Assembly: GCA_024752435.1 (NCBI GenBank) | Contig: CP103021.1 | Coordinates: 310,001-374,000 of the forward strand | Length of the DNA: 64,000 nt | Direction of reading: 5' to 3' | DNA from: Allantophomopsis cytisporea | Lineage: Eukaryota; Ascomycota; Leotiomycetes; Phacidiales; Phacidiaceae | Shown here: one piece after another, positions 12,333 through 25,458 of the stretch | Position numbering within the stretch: the first letter of the stretch is position 1 | Layout: each line of letters begins with the position of its first letter | Position numbers and translations under genes: made by a program | The notes under the pieces: model-generated | What the model saw: the letters and a program-made list of their open reading frames with translations, nothing else | What the model was told of the DNA's origin: nothing | Database searches by the model: none

Positions 12333-15300
12333 TTAAAAGAGACCGTCGATCTCAGCGGTCTCGACGTCGACATCGACGTTGAGGTATCCTGGGGCAGTAG
12401 GAAGACCTGGGATGGTCTGGATGTCGGCGGCAAGAGCGTAGATGTAACCTGCACCGGCAGCCAATCTGACGTCTCTGATTGGGACGGTGAAGCCGGTTGG
12501 GGCGCCCTTCAGATCTGGGTTGTGGGAGAGGGAGTATTGAGTCTTAGCAATACAGATAGGAAGGTGGCCGAAGCCCTGCTTGGTGTAGGTGTCGATCTTG
12601 GACTGAGCGAGCTCAGAGAACTCAACAGCATCAGCGCCGTACATGTTCTTGCAGATGGCCTCCATGCGGGACTCGATGGAGCCGTCGAGGTTGTAAAGGA
12701 GTTTGAAGTCGTTATCCTTCTCAGAGGCCTTAATGATACCCTCGGAGAGCTTGACGGCTCCAGCACCACCTTCAGCCCAATGGTTGGCTGGGATGGCGTC
12801 TTCGGCACCTGCGGAGATAGCCTCCTCGCGGATGACCTCGATCTCGGCGGCAGTGTCGGTTTCGAACTGGTTGATAGCAACGACGACTGGGACACCGTAT
12901 TGCTTGGCGTTGGCAATGTGCTTCTTAAGGTTGACACATCCAGTGCGGAGAATCTCAACGTTCTCCTCACGGTAGACCTTGTCGAGAGCAGCACCCGGGG
13001 AGATTGGTGGACCACCACCGTGGACCTTGAGGGCGCGGACGGTGGCAACGATGACGATGACGTCTGGAACAAGACCGGAGGAACGGCACTTGATGTTCAA
13101 GAAACGTTCACCTCCCATGGTGAAATCGAAACCAGCCTCGGTGATGACGAAACCAGTCTTCTCGTTGTGGTTCTCGTCGCTCTCGGTACCTGCGAGCTTA
13201 AGGGCGATCTTGTCGGCCAAAGCAGAGGATGCTCCGATGGAGATGTTGGCGAATGGACCAGCATGGACGAAAACTGGGGTTCCCTCAAGGGTCTGCATGA
13301 GGGTTGGCTTGATAGCATCCTTCATGAGAGCGGTAAGGGCACCACCGGCACCAAGGTCGTCACAGGTGACTGGCTCACCACGACGGGAGGTACCAATGAC
13401 CATGGCACCAAGTCTCTCTCTCATATCGGCAAGATCGTTGCTGAGAGCAAGGATAGCCATGCACTCAGAAGCGACAGAGATATCAAATCCAGTCTCACGA
13501 GTCTGACCCTTCTCAGTTGGAGCAGTACCAACGGTAACACCTCGGAGATGTCTGTCGTTTACATCAAGGACACGCTTCCAGGTGATGGTGGCTGGGTCAA
13601 TATCAAGTCTGGCAAAGGCATTGATCTCCTCTGGGGTAAGGTCGTCTGGGTTGGTCTTGGTGATACCAAGCTTCTTAAGGCGACGCTGCATGATTGGGGA
13701 GAAGGTACGAACACCCTTCTTGGCTGGAATGAGACGCTTGTAGAGAGGACCATCCTTCTGGGTGTTCTCGTGGAACATTCTGGTCTCAATAGCAGCAGCA
13801 AGAAGGTTGTTTGCAGCAGAGATGGCGTGAATGTCACCAGTCAAGTGCATGTTGAACTCGTCCATGGGAATAACTTGAGCGTAACCACCACCAGCAGCAC
13901 CACCCTTGATACCAAATGTTGGTCCTTGGGATGGCTGTCTAACGTTGGCGAAAGCAATGCGGTTCAGGTGAGCACCGAGAGCCTGGGTAATACCCATGGT
14001 AGTGGTAGACTTACCCTCTCCAAGAGGAGTTGGGGTAATACCAGTAACAACAACGTAGCGACCGTTCTTGCGGTGCTCAAGTCTCTTCAAAAGAGTCAAG
14101 TCAACCTTAGCCTTGTAGGCACCATATGGCTCAAGCTCGTGGCTGGAGATGCCGACCTCCTTAGCGATCTTAGTGATCTGCTTTGGGTGCTGAGCACGGG
14201 AGATGGCAATATCAGATGGAACTGGGTTCTTGAGCTTGAGTGGAAGTGGGGTGATATGTCTAGCCTTCTGGCGCTCGAAGTAAGTGTTGGCAGAGTCAAC
14301 AACGTTCTGGAGCAACATGGCAACGGTCATTGGACCAACTCCACCTGGAACTGGAGTGATCTGAGAAGCGACCTCAACGGCGGACTCGAAGTCAACATCT
14401 CCAACAAGCTTCTGTCCAGACTTCTTGGTGGAATCTGGAATGAAGTTGGTGCCGACATCAATGACGACGGCACCTGGCTTGAGCCACTCGCCCTTGACGA
14501 AGTTGGCCTTGCCAATGGCAGCAACGACAACATCAGCGCGCTTGACGAAGTCCTCAAGACCCTGGGTACGAGAGTGGCAGACTGTAACGGTAGCGTCAGC
14601 GTTCTTGAGAAGGTAGCTGACTGGGCTTCCGACAATGTCGCTACGTCCAAGAACGACAGCGTTCTTTCCCTTGAGGTCAACACCGCTCTGCTCGAGGAGA
14701 ACCATAACACCCTTTGGTGTACATGGGGTGAATAATGGGTTGCCGCCACGCTTGGCAAGCTCACCAATGTTCATGGCACCGAAACCATCGACGTCCTTCT
14801 CATCCGAAACAGCAGATGTAACGGCATATTCGGAGATGTGCTTTGGAACTGGGAGCTGGACGAGGATACCGTGAACGGTAGAGTCGTTGTTGAGTTGCTC
14901 AATCTTCTCGAGAACCTCAATCTCAGCGACAGAGTCTGGGAAGGAGATGAGCTCGCAGTCAATGCTGGCCTCCTCCGCAGCCTTGAGCTTCATGCGCACA
15001 TAGGTGGCTACAGAGTTCGTTAGTCATCTTCCAGAAGAATAAGCTTAATGTAACATACAGGAATCGGAACGGTCGCCGACCTGAATGATCTTCAAGGAAG
15101 GCTTGTATCTTGGGTTGGACTTCTGCGTAGCCTCGATCTCGGCGTGCAAACGCTCACGGATACCCTTGGCAATGGCATTGCCATCGATCTTAGTAGCAGT
15201 CATGGCGATTGAACTGCTGGAAAATTGTCTGGAGGAAGAAGCTGACAGGCGCAAAGAAGCCGAATAGCTCAAAACACCCCGCACTTTGGAAAAGCGACGG

Positions 15301-15494
15301 GCAGCGGCCAAGACAGCAGGAGAGCTGTGAGACGACAAGGATCTGACCTGTGAGAGGTCTCGGATTGGAGCAGCAGCTGTACGAGTGGACAATGAACTGG
15401 AGCTGGTGGAGAGAGTTGACGCTTGGGGGATTGATCGTGGTTGTGATGTTCCAACAGTACAACGCCGGTAGACGGCGGTTCGCGAACTGATCAT
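12333..15494 (-). CDS. ADE3: Trifunctional C1-tetrahydrofolate synthase with mitochondrial presequence (alternative cytosolic start at 15203)
   Basis: This enzyme has methylene-THF dehydrogenase, methenyl-THF cyclohydrolase and formyl-THF synthetase activities, interconverting one-carbon folates for purine and formyl-Met synthesis. Exons are 15494-15059 and 15007-12333, with a 51-nt GTATGT...TAG intron. From ATG 15203 the protein is 939 residues, like yeast Ade3; from ATG 15494 it gains 97 residues, giving 1036, like mitochondrial Mis1. The N-terminal domain shows YVRMKLKAAEE, GRSDIVGSPVSYLL and VGPMTVAMLL; the synthetase P-loop is TPTPLGEGKSTTTMGI. The 97-residue extension is rich in Ser, Arg and Ala with almost no acidic residues, and contains RQFSSSS, resembling an intermediate-peptidase site. 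Only one gene of this family is in the window, so one locus may serve both compartments. The family is certain; which start is used is inferred. Confidence 0.95.
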
Positions 15495-17395
15495 TTCAAA
15501 AAAAAAATTGTTCAGGGTGCAGGATGCAGGAGAGATAAAAGGCGTAACGAGCGCACACCACAGAGGCGGACAACAGCGGGAAGCGGAAAAAAAAGTGTCT
15601 AAGGGTTTTTTTTTTTTGCGGGCACCAACAGACAACAATGCAAGACGACCAAAAAAATCGAGTAATGCAATTGAAGTGCAAGGAATAAGAATGAGGTAAG
15701 TGATAAGCAGAGACAAGTAAAAAGAAGCCAATGCTCAGAAGGCGCGATAGATAGACAGGAGTGAGATCGGAGGAGTAACAACAGTAGTAGGGCAGGTAAT
15801 GGCGTAGTGGTTGATAGTAGTGTAAGAGAATAGTAGAGTAGTGGATAAGAATTGATTGAGGATACAGTCTGTAGTCGTCCGTAGCGTACGTATGAAAGAG
15901 GAATCGGTGATAGTTGTTGAAACTGTTCGGCCTCTTTTTCTTGCTTGCTTGACTTGTGCTGCGGTGCTTCTCTTGTATTGAAGGTAAAGAGAGAAAGGAA
16001 GGGGGAGAGAGGAGAGATCAGATCAGAGCAAAGAAACTGGCATTAGGTCTAGCATACGATGAAAAGCTATGTACAGTTATTGATGAGTCAACGAAGGGCT
16101 ATGAGGGGGGGTTTTTTTTTTCTTTCGACACTTTTTTATTATGTAGACGAGATCCAGAGCAATTTAATTGTGGATTCTGTTCTTTTCGTCCTAAAGTCTG
16201 CAAGGAATTCTCACGGCTCGCAGTAACAAGCCGTAAACTCAAGCCGACGCCGGCTTGAAGTACATCTTGAATGATTGAGGAACATTTTTGAATGGAGATT
16301 CAGCCAATTCCAAGACTCCATACCGATTGACATGTTCTGTAGAGAATTGTAGAGGTCAATTGTGAACGTTGTGGCTCCGATATTGGAGGTGCGTTGAAAA
16401 CCTAGTGTCTTGGTAAATCTTTCTGACCTCTCGTTTGTTACGTGAAGCCATGGATGGGGGAGGTTTTTATTACATCCCCCCTGCATCTTCGTCATCTTTG
16501 CATACAACTTTGCATAGCATCTCGGGGTTTGAATAGTCTGGAGTATGGTTGAGTACCGAGTATGAAGACCGCAGTATGTACTTTATCTCAGCGCGTAAGT
16601 GCGGGTGTCGTGCCGTTTCGTTGAAGAACCTCAACGGGCGAGGGAACATATTTATGTATGTTATCAGTCGTTGAGAATATGTGGTGTAAGAAAAAGTATG
16701 GGCCCGAGTATGAGTCTGAGTGTGAGTCTGAGTGTGAGTCTGAGTGTGAGTCTGAGTGTGAGTACGAGTCTAGACCTTCGTGAGTCACGAGAATAAGTGC
16801 GTATCGTGAAAAGAGTCAGGAAACTGAGATTTGCAGACTATTGACTTCAACCAACAAAATATTACTCACTCCGAGTGCATGGAGGAGGATACGTTCCATT
16901 TGTGATGTTGTTCCGTAATGATTCATGATTCTTTACTCACCTCTCTTTGGGTCCACGAAATATGGATTCAATAGAAAATGCATGTTGCGGAAGAGAATGA
17001 GAATGCAAATGTAATTTTTAGGTAATGCCCCTCCATGGAATTAGGTACATAGCTGGCCGAAAACGCATCACGTGCATGGTAGATAGATCTGTGAATCATT
17101 TGGCGGTGAGTTAATGGTGTGTTGAAGTTTATCCTTATTCGTACACCCGCTGTGACTCGATCAATTCACTAAACCCAATTCCCCTTGTCCCGCACTTCGA
17201 TGACTCCCACCCCGCTCCGCCCCTCTGCTGCCTGCTCGTCACGCCTCGAACTTCAGGCCGAAATACAGGCCCTTCGCTTGGATTGATGCGCACTTTTTGA
17301 ATGTGCACGAATCGTCGTCAAGGCGAGATCGCGACTTTTCGAGATTCAAAAGAGACCTCCCTTCCCCACCCTCATATACCCACCACACCGCAAAT
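15495..17395. other. Long divergent intergenic region between C1-THF synthase and eIF3i
   Basis: About 1.9 kb with the two promoters and probable long leaders. It holds homopolymer A and T runs (about 15500, 15610, 16110-16130), GA-rich stretches near 15990-16020, and a 12-bp tandem repeat at 16711-16770 (listed separately). Open frames here are short or driven by the repeat, so I call no gene. Confidence 0.5.
16711..16770. repeat. 12-bp tandem repeat, about 4.5 copies
   Basis: The unit TGAGTCTGAGTG is repeated four times without change, then a diverged partial copy follows. It can also be seen as alternating TGAGTC and TGAGTG hexamers. It lies in the long intergenic region upstream of eIF3i and is likely a polymorphic minisatellite. 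Confidence 0.9.
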
Positions 17396-18699
17396 ATGAG
17401 GCCCATTCTCTTGCAAGGTCATGTAAGTATATCCGGCCCCTACAAGACGTCCAAATAAGTTGTGAGAAGCTTTACTGACATACAATCTGCAGGAGCGTGC
17501 TCTGACACAAATCAAGTGCGCAATACCATATCTACTACTCCGACAAAACTGGCGATACTGATGGGTTTATAGGTACAACCGCGATGGTGATATCATCTTC
17601 TCAACTGCTAAGGATCAACACATTTGCGCCTGGTTCTCCGCCAACGGTGAGCGCCTCGGTACATACCACGGACATCAGGGTGCCATCTGGACCGTCGATG
17701 TCGACCCAACTACTACCCTCATTGCCTCTGGAGCTGCCGATAACACCGTACGATTATGGGATGTGAAGAGCGGAAAGTGCATCAAGGTGTGGGATTTCAA
17801 CACGGCTGTTAAGAGAGTGGAGTTCAACGAGGATGGATCGAAGCTTTTGGCCGTGACGGAGAAGCGTATGGGATTCTTGGGAACGATCGTTGTATTGGAT
17901 ATCAAGCTCGATGTAAACGCCGAACAATCCGACGAGAAGGCCATGACCATTACCTGTGAGGACTCTAAGGCTACCGTTGCTGGATGGAGTTTCTTGTCCA
18001 AGTACATTATTGCAGGACATGAGGACGGAACCGTTTCGCAATATGATGCTAAGGTGCGTCTAAATCGCCACTACGAACATCTGCGTAGGAGGGAAGAGAA
18101 ATGCTGACGAATTTGGTAGACTGGAGAGCAACTCGATAACGTTCAGGCACACGAGGAGGATATGCAAGTCACAGATCTCCAGTGGTCCGCAGACCGTACA
18201 TACTTCATTACTGCATCCAAGGACAAGTCCGCTAAGGTACGCAAAAACTCTAGCTCCGCTCACGAATCTCCCTTCAGAATACTCGTTTCCCCTTATGTGG
18301 AGTCCTCAAACCAAGTTTATCAACTAACAAACCACTCAGCTTATCAACGCCCGCGACCTTGAAGTCATGAAGACTTACGTCGCCGATACTCCACTCAACT
18401 CCGCCTCCATCACACCAAAGAAGGACTTCGTTATTCTCGGAGGAGGACAAGCCGCCATGGACGTCACAACCACTTCAACGCGCCAGGGAAAGTTCGAGGC
18501 ACGTTTCTACCACAAGGTTTTCGAAGAGGAGATCGGACGTGTACGTGGTCACTTCGGACCACTCAACACCGTATCAGTCGATCCACAGGGCAAATCATAT
18601 GCCTCCGGCGGAGAGGACGGTTATGTGCGTGTACACCACTTCGATAAGGGCTACTTCGATTTCACCTACGAGGTCGAGAGACAGGCTCGCAACCAATAA
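17396..18699 (+). CDS. tif34: eIF3 subunit i (Tif34), WD40 translation initiation factor
   Basis: Subunit i of eukaryotic initiation factor 3, a seven-bladed WD40 protein that joins the b/g/i module and aids scanning on the 40S subunit in the cytoplasm. Five exons join in frame: 17396-17422, 17493-17515, 17573-18053, 18120-18236 and 18340-18699, for 335 residues, matching the family. The N-terminus [19 protein letters not shown] is the standard start of the family. WD repeats end in TVRLWD (about 17745) and related endings, and [20 protein letters not shown] precedes the last blade. The first two coding exons are only 27 and 23 nt long. All introns have GT...AG ends. Confidence 0.96.
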
Positions 18700-19224
18700 A
18701 TTCGAAAAAATTCCCCGACTTGAATATTAATCCCACAAGTGCTTTTGTGCGGATGTGATTCGCACGCCATGTCCTGCAAAGTGACGGGAGCTTGAGTGTT
18801 GGTTCGGGTTACGTCCCTGTGTGATGTCTGTTGGGAGCAAAAATGGGGGGCATTTGCTGGCGTTGCTTTTGTGTGTCTTTTGATAGAAGTCTGGCTTAGA
18901 AAAGTTCTACTTCATCTCATCTACTTTCTGTGCTGCTGATGGCTGTAGTGATGAATCGGATGTCTTTATGTTGTACAGTCAATAATAGTTGATAAACGCA
19001 TAGCACGAAACTGCATTTACGCAGGTGATCTGTGGTGGGTATCAACACTTGCATAGTACAGCTACCAAAATCCATATTGGGTACCCACGTGGAGATTTTG
19101 TCCATTTTCTTGGCCGATGAAGAACGTGTTCGATCTGCGATGGGAAAATGTTCTTTGTGAAAATCCTAGTATTTAGAGAGGTGTAAACTTAGAGGGTCCT
19201 TATGCAACCGTCTATTCCAGAACG
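18700..19224. other. Convergent intergenic region between tif34 and second ABC transporter
   Basis: About 525 bp between two 3' ends; likely 3' UTRs. I see no additional gene or repeat. Confidence 0.5.
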
Positions 19225-22200
19225 CTACTCCTCCTCGTCCACAACCATATTCTCTATGCTATTTTCCTTCAAGATATCTTCTGCACGGCCATGTTTTATC
19301 AATCTCCCCTTCCCAAGCACAACACAGTACTCGGCATTCTTGACTGCCTCTAGCCGATGCGCAATCGTAATCACCGTCCGACCCTTCATTTCCGTATGTA
19401 GGATATCCTGAATAGTCTTAGCAGTCTCCATATCGATCGATGCCGTAGCCTGCCAACCAGTCAGTCAATATTTATATGAACTATAGTGAAAGGTAACCTC
19501 ACCTCATCAAGAACCACAATCGGGCTACGACGAAGCAGTGTCCTCGCAAGCCCAATGAGCTGCCGCTGGCCCTGACTCAAATTTCGCCCTCCACCTTCGA
19601 TCTGCGTCGCCAAGTTCCACTGATGCCTACCACAAATCTTCTCAAGAACAGCCTCGCACTCTTCATCGCTATATTCATTCATCGGATCCAGATTCTGCCT
19701 CATCGTTCCAGGGAATAAGACCGGATCCTGTGCCACGAACGTGATGCGTTCTCGAAGAGCCTGGTTGTCTACCTCCGCAATATCGATGTTATCGATTATA
19801 ATACGCCCCTTTTCGGGGAGAATAGTGGCGAGGAGCGCCATTGCCAGTGTGCTCTTACCCGAGCCGGTGCGGCCTACTATAGCAGTGCTGGAGCCGGCTT
19901 TGATGCGGAAAGAGAGATCGGACAGAGAAGGGTCAAGATGGGGCGCATAGCGTAGTGTAGCATCTTCGAAGACTATGTCACCACTTTCGGTGGGCCACCA
20001 GGCGGGAGGACTGATGGTTCCTGGGGCTTCTTGGTCAAGGTGGATCAACTCGACTACTCGTTCGACTGATACGAAGTCCATCTGCAGCTGACCGTATATT
20101 CGGCACAGGGAATGTGTTGAAGTGACGAAGTTCGCTGCTGCGATCAGCACGAATGCTGTCAGTCCAGAAGAAATTCCGGAATAAATAGCGATCAGAGTGA
20201 GGAGTAGCGTAGAGCAGGCGGAGAGGATGTCAAAACGGTACATGAGCCATGCCTGTAGGCTCCAATAGAAGTGATCCATCTTTTGGAAGGCATCGGTCAC
20301 CTCGATAACGCGAGCCTGGAAACGGTGCTGTGCACAGAAGGCTCTAACTGTAGTGAGGCCGTCTAAAAGCGCACCGAAGTTCGACATTAAGGGGCTCAAG
20401 GACGCCATCTCAAGTCGGCGAAGACTCTGAGATGTAGGCAGGAAACAAAGGAATATGAACACAAATGAGATAGTCAGAACCAGCGAGAAGGCCAAAAACA
20501 CCGGTGTGACGGATCCAATAACGACTAGAGAAGTAACCCATCCGATGGATAAAAAGGCAGCCGCCTGAAATTGTGCACTGATATTGCCATCGATGGTATT
20601 GATATCAGAAGTCAGGCGATTCATCAGACGGCCAACCGGAGTGACATCGTAAAACCTGAATGTGGCGTGACTGACCCGGACCATTACCTCTCTAAACATC
20701 TGGCGACCAGCCGAGTAGATGATTAGTAGCATAAAGCACTGTGAAACCAAGAATATAAGAGCTTTTGCAATGCCGATAATCGCGAAACCAATGAGCCATG
20801 GGCGAATATTCGTCTCTGGAGACGGCATATCATCAAATGGACCCCGAGAAATGCCAACTTCAGAGGGTTTGTTGTACGCTTCTCCCCATTGCTTCAAGAA
20901 CCAGGTTTGTCCAATCTCAGCCAGTCGGAAGAGAGCAAGCGCACAAACCAGAACAAACCACCATTTTAGTTTTCCTGCTTTCACATACTCCCAGTAAACC
21001 GCGAGCTTGACCCCGCCATGCGCCCTGTGTTCGTCCTCCATGAATTTCTCAGGAATAGCTGCAAGGGTTTTGTCCTCATCTCCACCTGCTTCGGACTCCT
21101 GAGTGGAGTTAGAGGAATCGGTCTTACGCAGATCCTCGGAGAATGGCTTCTCAAGATCGAGAATACGAATCTCCCCCTTTGATATTTCGATCATTTGTTT
21201 TGCCAGACCATGACACAGCTCAGTGCGGTGCGTAACAAGAACAACTGTTCGGCCCTCCACTAGTTTACCATTGAGGCAGTTATTTATAACGAACTCAGCA
21301 GTTTGATGATCTAATGCTGAGATAGGATCATCAAGAAGCAAAATATTTGTTCTGCTGTAAATAGCTCTTGCCAATGCTACCCGAGCTCTTTGGCCACCAG
21401 AGAGGCCTATTCCATTTTCGCCAATATTAGTCAAGTCACCGTGTTTAAAGTTGGCCATGTCTGTAATCAAAGCGCAGGATTCCATAACCTCCTTGTATCT
21501 CTTGTCTTCGTATGGTGCAGAAAATAATATATTCTCCCTAATGCTCATGCTTTGGAGCCAAGGAGTTTGGGCACAATATCCGAACATCTCCTCGGACCGT
21601 AAAACCTCGCCCGATTTCTGATCAAGCTCACCTAGAAGAGCTTGCAAGAATGCTGTTTTTCCAGAACCGACTTCTCCGCAGATAACTGTCATGCCAGGCG
21701 GGAATGATAGGGTTATGTTTCGAAGGACAGTTCCAGATACACCGGGCCAAGCGAACGAGGCGTCTTTCAGCTGAAGTCGGTCGTCCCGTGAGGAGGTTTC
21801 TGGGTTTTCGTCGGTAACTGGTCTATCGATGAACTGATTGTTGTCTTCTAAGACGTCGGTTTCGAGTCCATTTGTAACAGATCCAGAACCATTTTGAGGC
21901 GAATGATCTTTTGAAATCTTAGATTTTGGTGCATGGTGGAAATCGTCCTTGTCAGGTTCGATCATGAAGTCTTCGATACGGCCTACAGCTACACGAGCGT
22001 TGAGTAGCACAGTGATCAAACCCGGTATTTCGCGAAGGTTAGACTCAAGCATATTAAAGACTTGCAATGCAGGAAACGCAACATCGATGCGTAGTGGCTG
22101 CCCCGCCAACCTACTATAGGCATAGAAAGCAGCAACAGGAAACATGCCACTGGCAAGAGCATTAGTGAAGCCAATAAGAACGTTCCATAGACCTGTGATC

Positions 22201-23935
22201 CATCTGATATTAAGCTCCTTTTGCCTAGCATCCATGATCTGCTCGCACCATTTGTCTTGCCAACCATAAAATCGAAGATGTCGAATAGCTTCCACGAACT
22301 GCGAAACTTTCTGAAGCTTTTTGTCGGTAACGTCACGACGAATTCTTTCCCAGCGCAACAAAATACGAGCAAGTAAGGCGTTCACCGCTTGGCCAATGAT
22401 GACAGTAAGCATACCAAGTAGACAAGACCATCCTATCAACTGCCATATCAAAATGACAGAAAGAATCAGGCCTAAAGGTCTTGTTATCAGGGACTGGAAC
22501 TCCCAAAATCGCTGTGCGACTTCATAGACATCATTTCGCATGAGATTTAGAATCTTTCCCATTGATGCTGGTTCCTTAGTACCTTCAGGGTGCTCTTCCG
22601 AGGAATTCGAGTTGGGTGTAACAATTTTCCTCATTAGTGTTTTCTCATACAGCATTGTGATCATTTCCCCTCGTGATCTTTCATAGCAGCGTCTGCCAAA
22701 CCACAGACTGAGAACACCGACTTGACTTGCTACTAATCGCACAACTAGAGTTAGGACTGCATAGTTGATAGCTGCGCTTGTGGGGGCCAGAATATTTTCC
22801 ATAGCCTGCAACAGCTGCTGCAAGAGAACAGGGACAGAAAGATCTGGTGCATTTCATTAGTACCTATAGCCTCAAATCCGATATCACAGAGATACATACT
22901 TGCTACTAAGTCTATAATACCCAACACTGTCAAAATGACCAAGTCAATACCATTGGCTTTCAGAAGTCTTCTAATCACCGAGCCTTGCAGTTCTCGGAAG
23001 CGGTCATGTAATTGAGTGTGTTGGAACTCATAACCTAGCTCCCAAACATCTTCGTTGTTCAACTGCCTGGTTTTGCCAACTGATATGAGAGGTGCCATCC
23101 ACGACACTGTCAGAAATTGCCACAAGGTCAAATTGTCCTCCGGACTTCTCAATGTGTTGGTTGGAGGTGAGAAAGCAGGCGAAATCAGATCATCTGGTAA
23201 TTCTGGATCTCGCATGGGCATCAGCAAGATGACAGTAAGAGCTACTAAACCCAGTATAATCTGCAAAATTGCTAAAACGTTATCGACGCGCGGTGCTGGG
23301 TATCTTTCAAGTGCAACGATAAATTGAGCTATGAGATTTGTAGTATAGATCAATAGTAAATAGTAAGGGGTCGTTTTTGGCCTCAGTACTATAATCAAGA
23401 ATGAAGCGATGACCTTGAAGTGGAAATAAGCATGATTCATCAAGGCGGAGATCCAACATACCCAAGTCAATGCGGAATAAACAGCTTCCAGTTGAAACTT
23501 CGGGTACCATACTAGTACGCCTTGTAAAGAGAAGCCACTAATAGAAACAAGAAAGAGAGTCACCGTCGAATAGCTTAGACGCAGCTTATATTTCGACTCC
23601 TGTGCTTCAGCTTCGTCCTTGAATTCCTTGAATTCTTCGACAAATGGTCTAGTCCATTTAGGCCGGTATGGTATCACTAATTGAAGTACGTTGTTGAGCA
23701 AAACACAACATGCAACAATTAACGGAATAGTAGAAATCCAAGGGAGATACTGTGGACAAACACGAGCGTTCAGTGAGTCCTGATGATAGGTCAGCTGACT
23801 GTAGTATAAAGATTGCTTGAGTTTACATACCCAAAAGCGACGGCAGTCATCATTCACTCTGTCTGTTCCATTGTTGGCATCCAGAACTGATGGATAGAAA
23901 ATAATTGGCTGTTGTAGGCCATCATATTGAAGCAT
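19225..23935 (-). CDS. Second ABCC-type (MRP family) ABC transporter
   Basis: A second full-length MRP-type exporter of about 1,500 residues: TMD0, TMD1, NBD1, TMD2, NBD2. It has four exons. Intron 1 (about 23770-23830) falls early in TMD0; intron 2 (about 22850-22904) gives DLVANLSVPVLLQQLL; intron 3 (about 19447-19500) joins VVLDE to ATASID. NBD1 has Walker A GEVGSGKT, signature LSGGQRARVALARAIYS and Walker B ILLLDDPISALD. NBD2 has GRTGSGKST, LSQGQRQ and VVLDEATASID, then an H-loop in ITIAHRLEAV. The protein ends in an acidic tail. It differs in sequence and intron pattern from the ABCC gene at 2053-7324, so the two are not a recent tandem copy. Substrate is unknown; vacuolar or plasma-membrane efflux of conjugates is typical of the family. 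Confidence 0.92.
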
Positions 23936-25458
23936 GGTTTGAAGTGGCGGTGGCTGCGGCGGGAAGAAGAAACGGCTGCAATTCCTAGTAAATTTCCCCG
24001 GGTATCATGGATAGCTTCATGGAATGATATTTTCGAGTCTTAAGAAAGTTGATTGGAGAAGAAGGACTTCTCAGGAAGGGTCTAGAGTACGATGCAGAGT
24101 TACAGGCAATAATATCGTGAAGGATGAGAGACTCACGTGACCATTCCTGGTCTTGTGTGGGGGTTCTTCTTTGAGGTAGACTGGTGATGAGATTATCATT
24201 GGCCAATGTAGCTGATGTAATCAATTATATGTGGGCAGGAGCTGCAAATGGCAATGTATGATAAAATGAAATATAGATTCAATTAACTAAAAGCTATTTT
24301 CTCTTTGCTAGCGACAAGTCACAAGTAAGCGAAAACAGACGGGAATTTACGAATTCCAAAATAAAATATTTTGTCTTCACAGGTTTATAAAATTTTGAGA
24401 TATTATTTTACTCTCTGTTCAACAGACAGAAGGTCAATGATTCTACACTGCTGCCTTAGGTGTCTGACTCGCTTACCTGTGCTAGTTGCTACCAAAGAGA
24501 TAATAAACATCGTGATATCTGGTTATATTTTTTGTAATTATATTTGCAGGATGCGTGTTCGATTCCCGGTGGAGACGTGTGACATCTCTTTTGTGCTTTT
24601 TGCGTTGAAGATGCAGCTTGATGTAGCTTGCGGTATGTGAATATGAATACATTTGCTCTGTATTCCCAACAGCTACTTATACACTATATATTGGTCTTCG
24701 GCGAGTGCTTCGAAACATCAACCACTCTACATCAATTGAGCATCGACCGTACACTTCTAATATCTCTTCGTGCCTCGTCCACGAAACATGAGTGTGCATG
24801 CAATTCGAGCCGCAATATCAGTCATGTGCCAGGTCAGTAGCAGAACCGCAATCGATAGCGGAGTTCCGATACCCACCTCAGATCTTACCAACATCCCCGC
24901 GCCGCGTTGAAGAGCAGCAAAGCAACTCGCGTGGTTAGTCCAATACTCATATCGCACACAAGTGACGTTAAGATAAATGCAATGAATACCTCTGGCAATC
25001 TTTATAATACAACTGGTTGGGAAGAATGCTGTAGAGGCTCTTGACTCCTCGATCTAGTGCGAGATAATAATAAAAAACCGTTGTACTATCTTATCAGGCA
25101 GTACGAGATACTAGCAATGCAGGCTTGTTTATGCACATGTGGATATCTAGGCAAACTGCATCTACCCGTCAACAGCTTCGAACTACGGCGACTAATATGC
25201 TTCCAAGCTGTGCATGGGGTTGCGGTGGACGTGCAGATCATGTGTAGTGCGTAGGCCCACGCGGCGTGCAAAGGCGCCATGGGGAACAAGATGCACTTGT
25301 AGTTTGGTAAATATAATTTAGGGTTTGCAGAAAATGGTGGATGAGGACCCCTTTGCTGAGTATATATAGTTACTATTTAAATGTGAACGTCTCCGAAGAT
25401 CAAAAATATCTGTAAAGCCTTTTATTCTTCGAGGTTTTGTTGAGCGCAATTCGCAACG
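23936..25458. other. Divergent intergenic region between ABC transporter and GH5 gene
   Basis: About 1.5 kb of upstream DNA for both flanking genes. Reading frames here are short and without recognisable content. A lone sequence resembling a Pol III B box (about 24555-24566) has no cloverleaf around it. Confidence 0.5.

Noticed and set aside
12297..14735. 812-codon open frame on the plus strand
   Set aside because: It lies exactly antisense to the C1-THF synthase gene, whose identity is certain. Its composition (Ser, Asp, Gly, Leu, Thr-rich, no motif) is what codon bias on the other strand produces.
16599..16796. Open frames on both strands over the 12-bp tandem repeat
   Set aside because: A 12-bp repeat has a length divisible by three and keeps frames open by chance; the products are simple Ser/Val or Ser/His/Asp repeats.
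1..24000. Secondary metabolite cluster suggested by MFS and ABC transporters
   Set aside because: No polyketide synthase, NRPS, terpene cyclase or tailoring enzyme is present; the transporters sit among housekeeping genes.
24540..24590. tRNA-like B-box sequence (GTGTTCGATTCC)
   Set aside because: The flanks do not form a T stem, and no A box or acceptor stem can be paired upstream.
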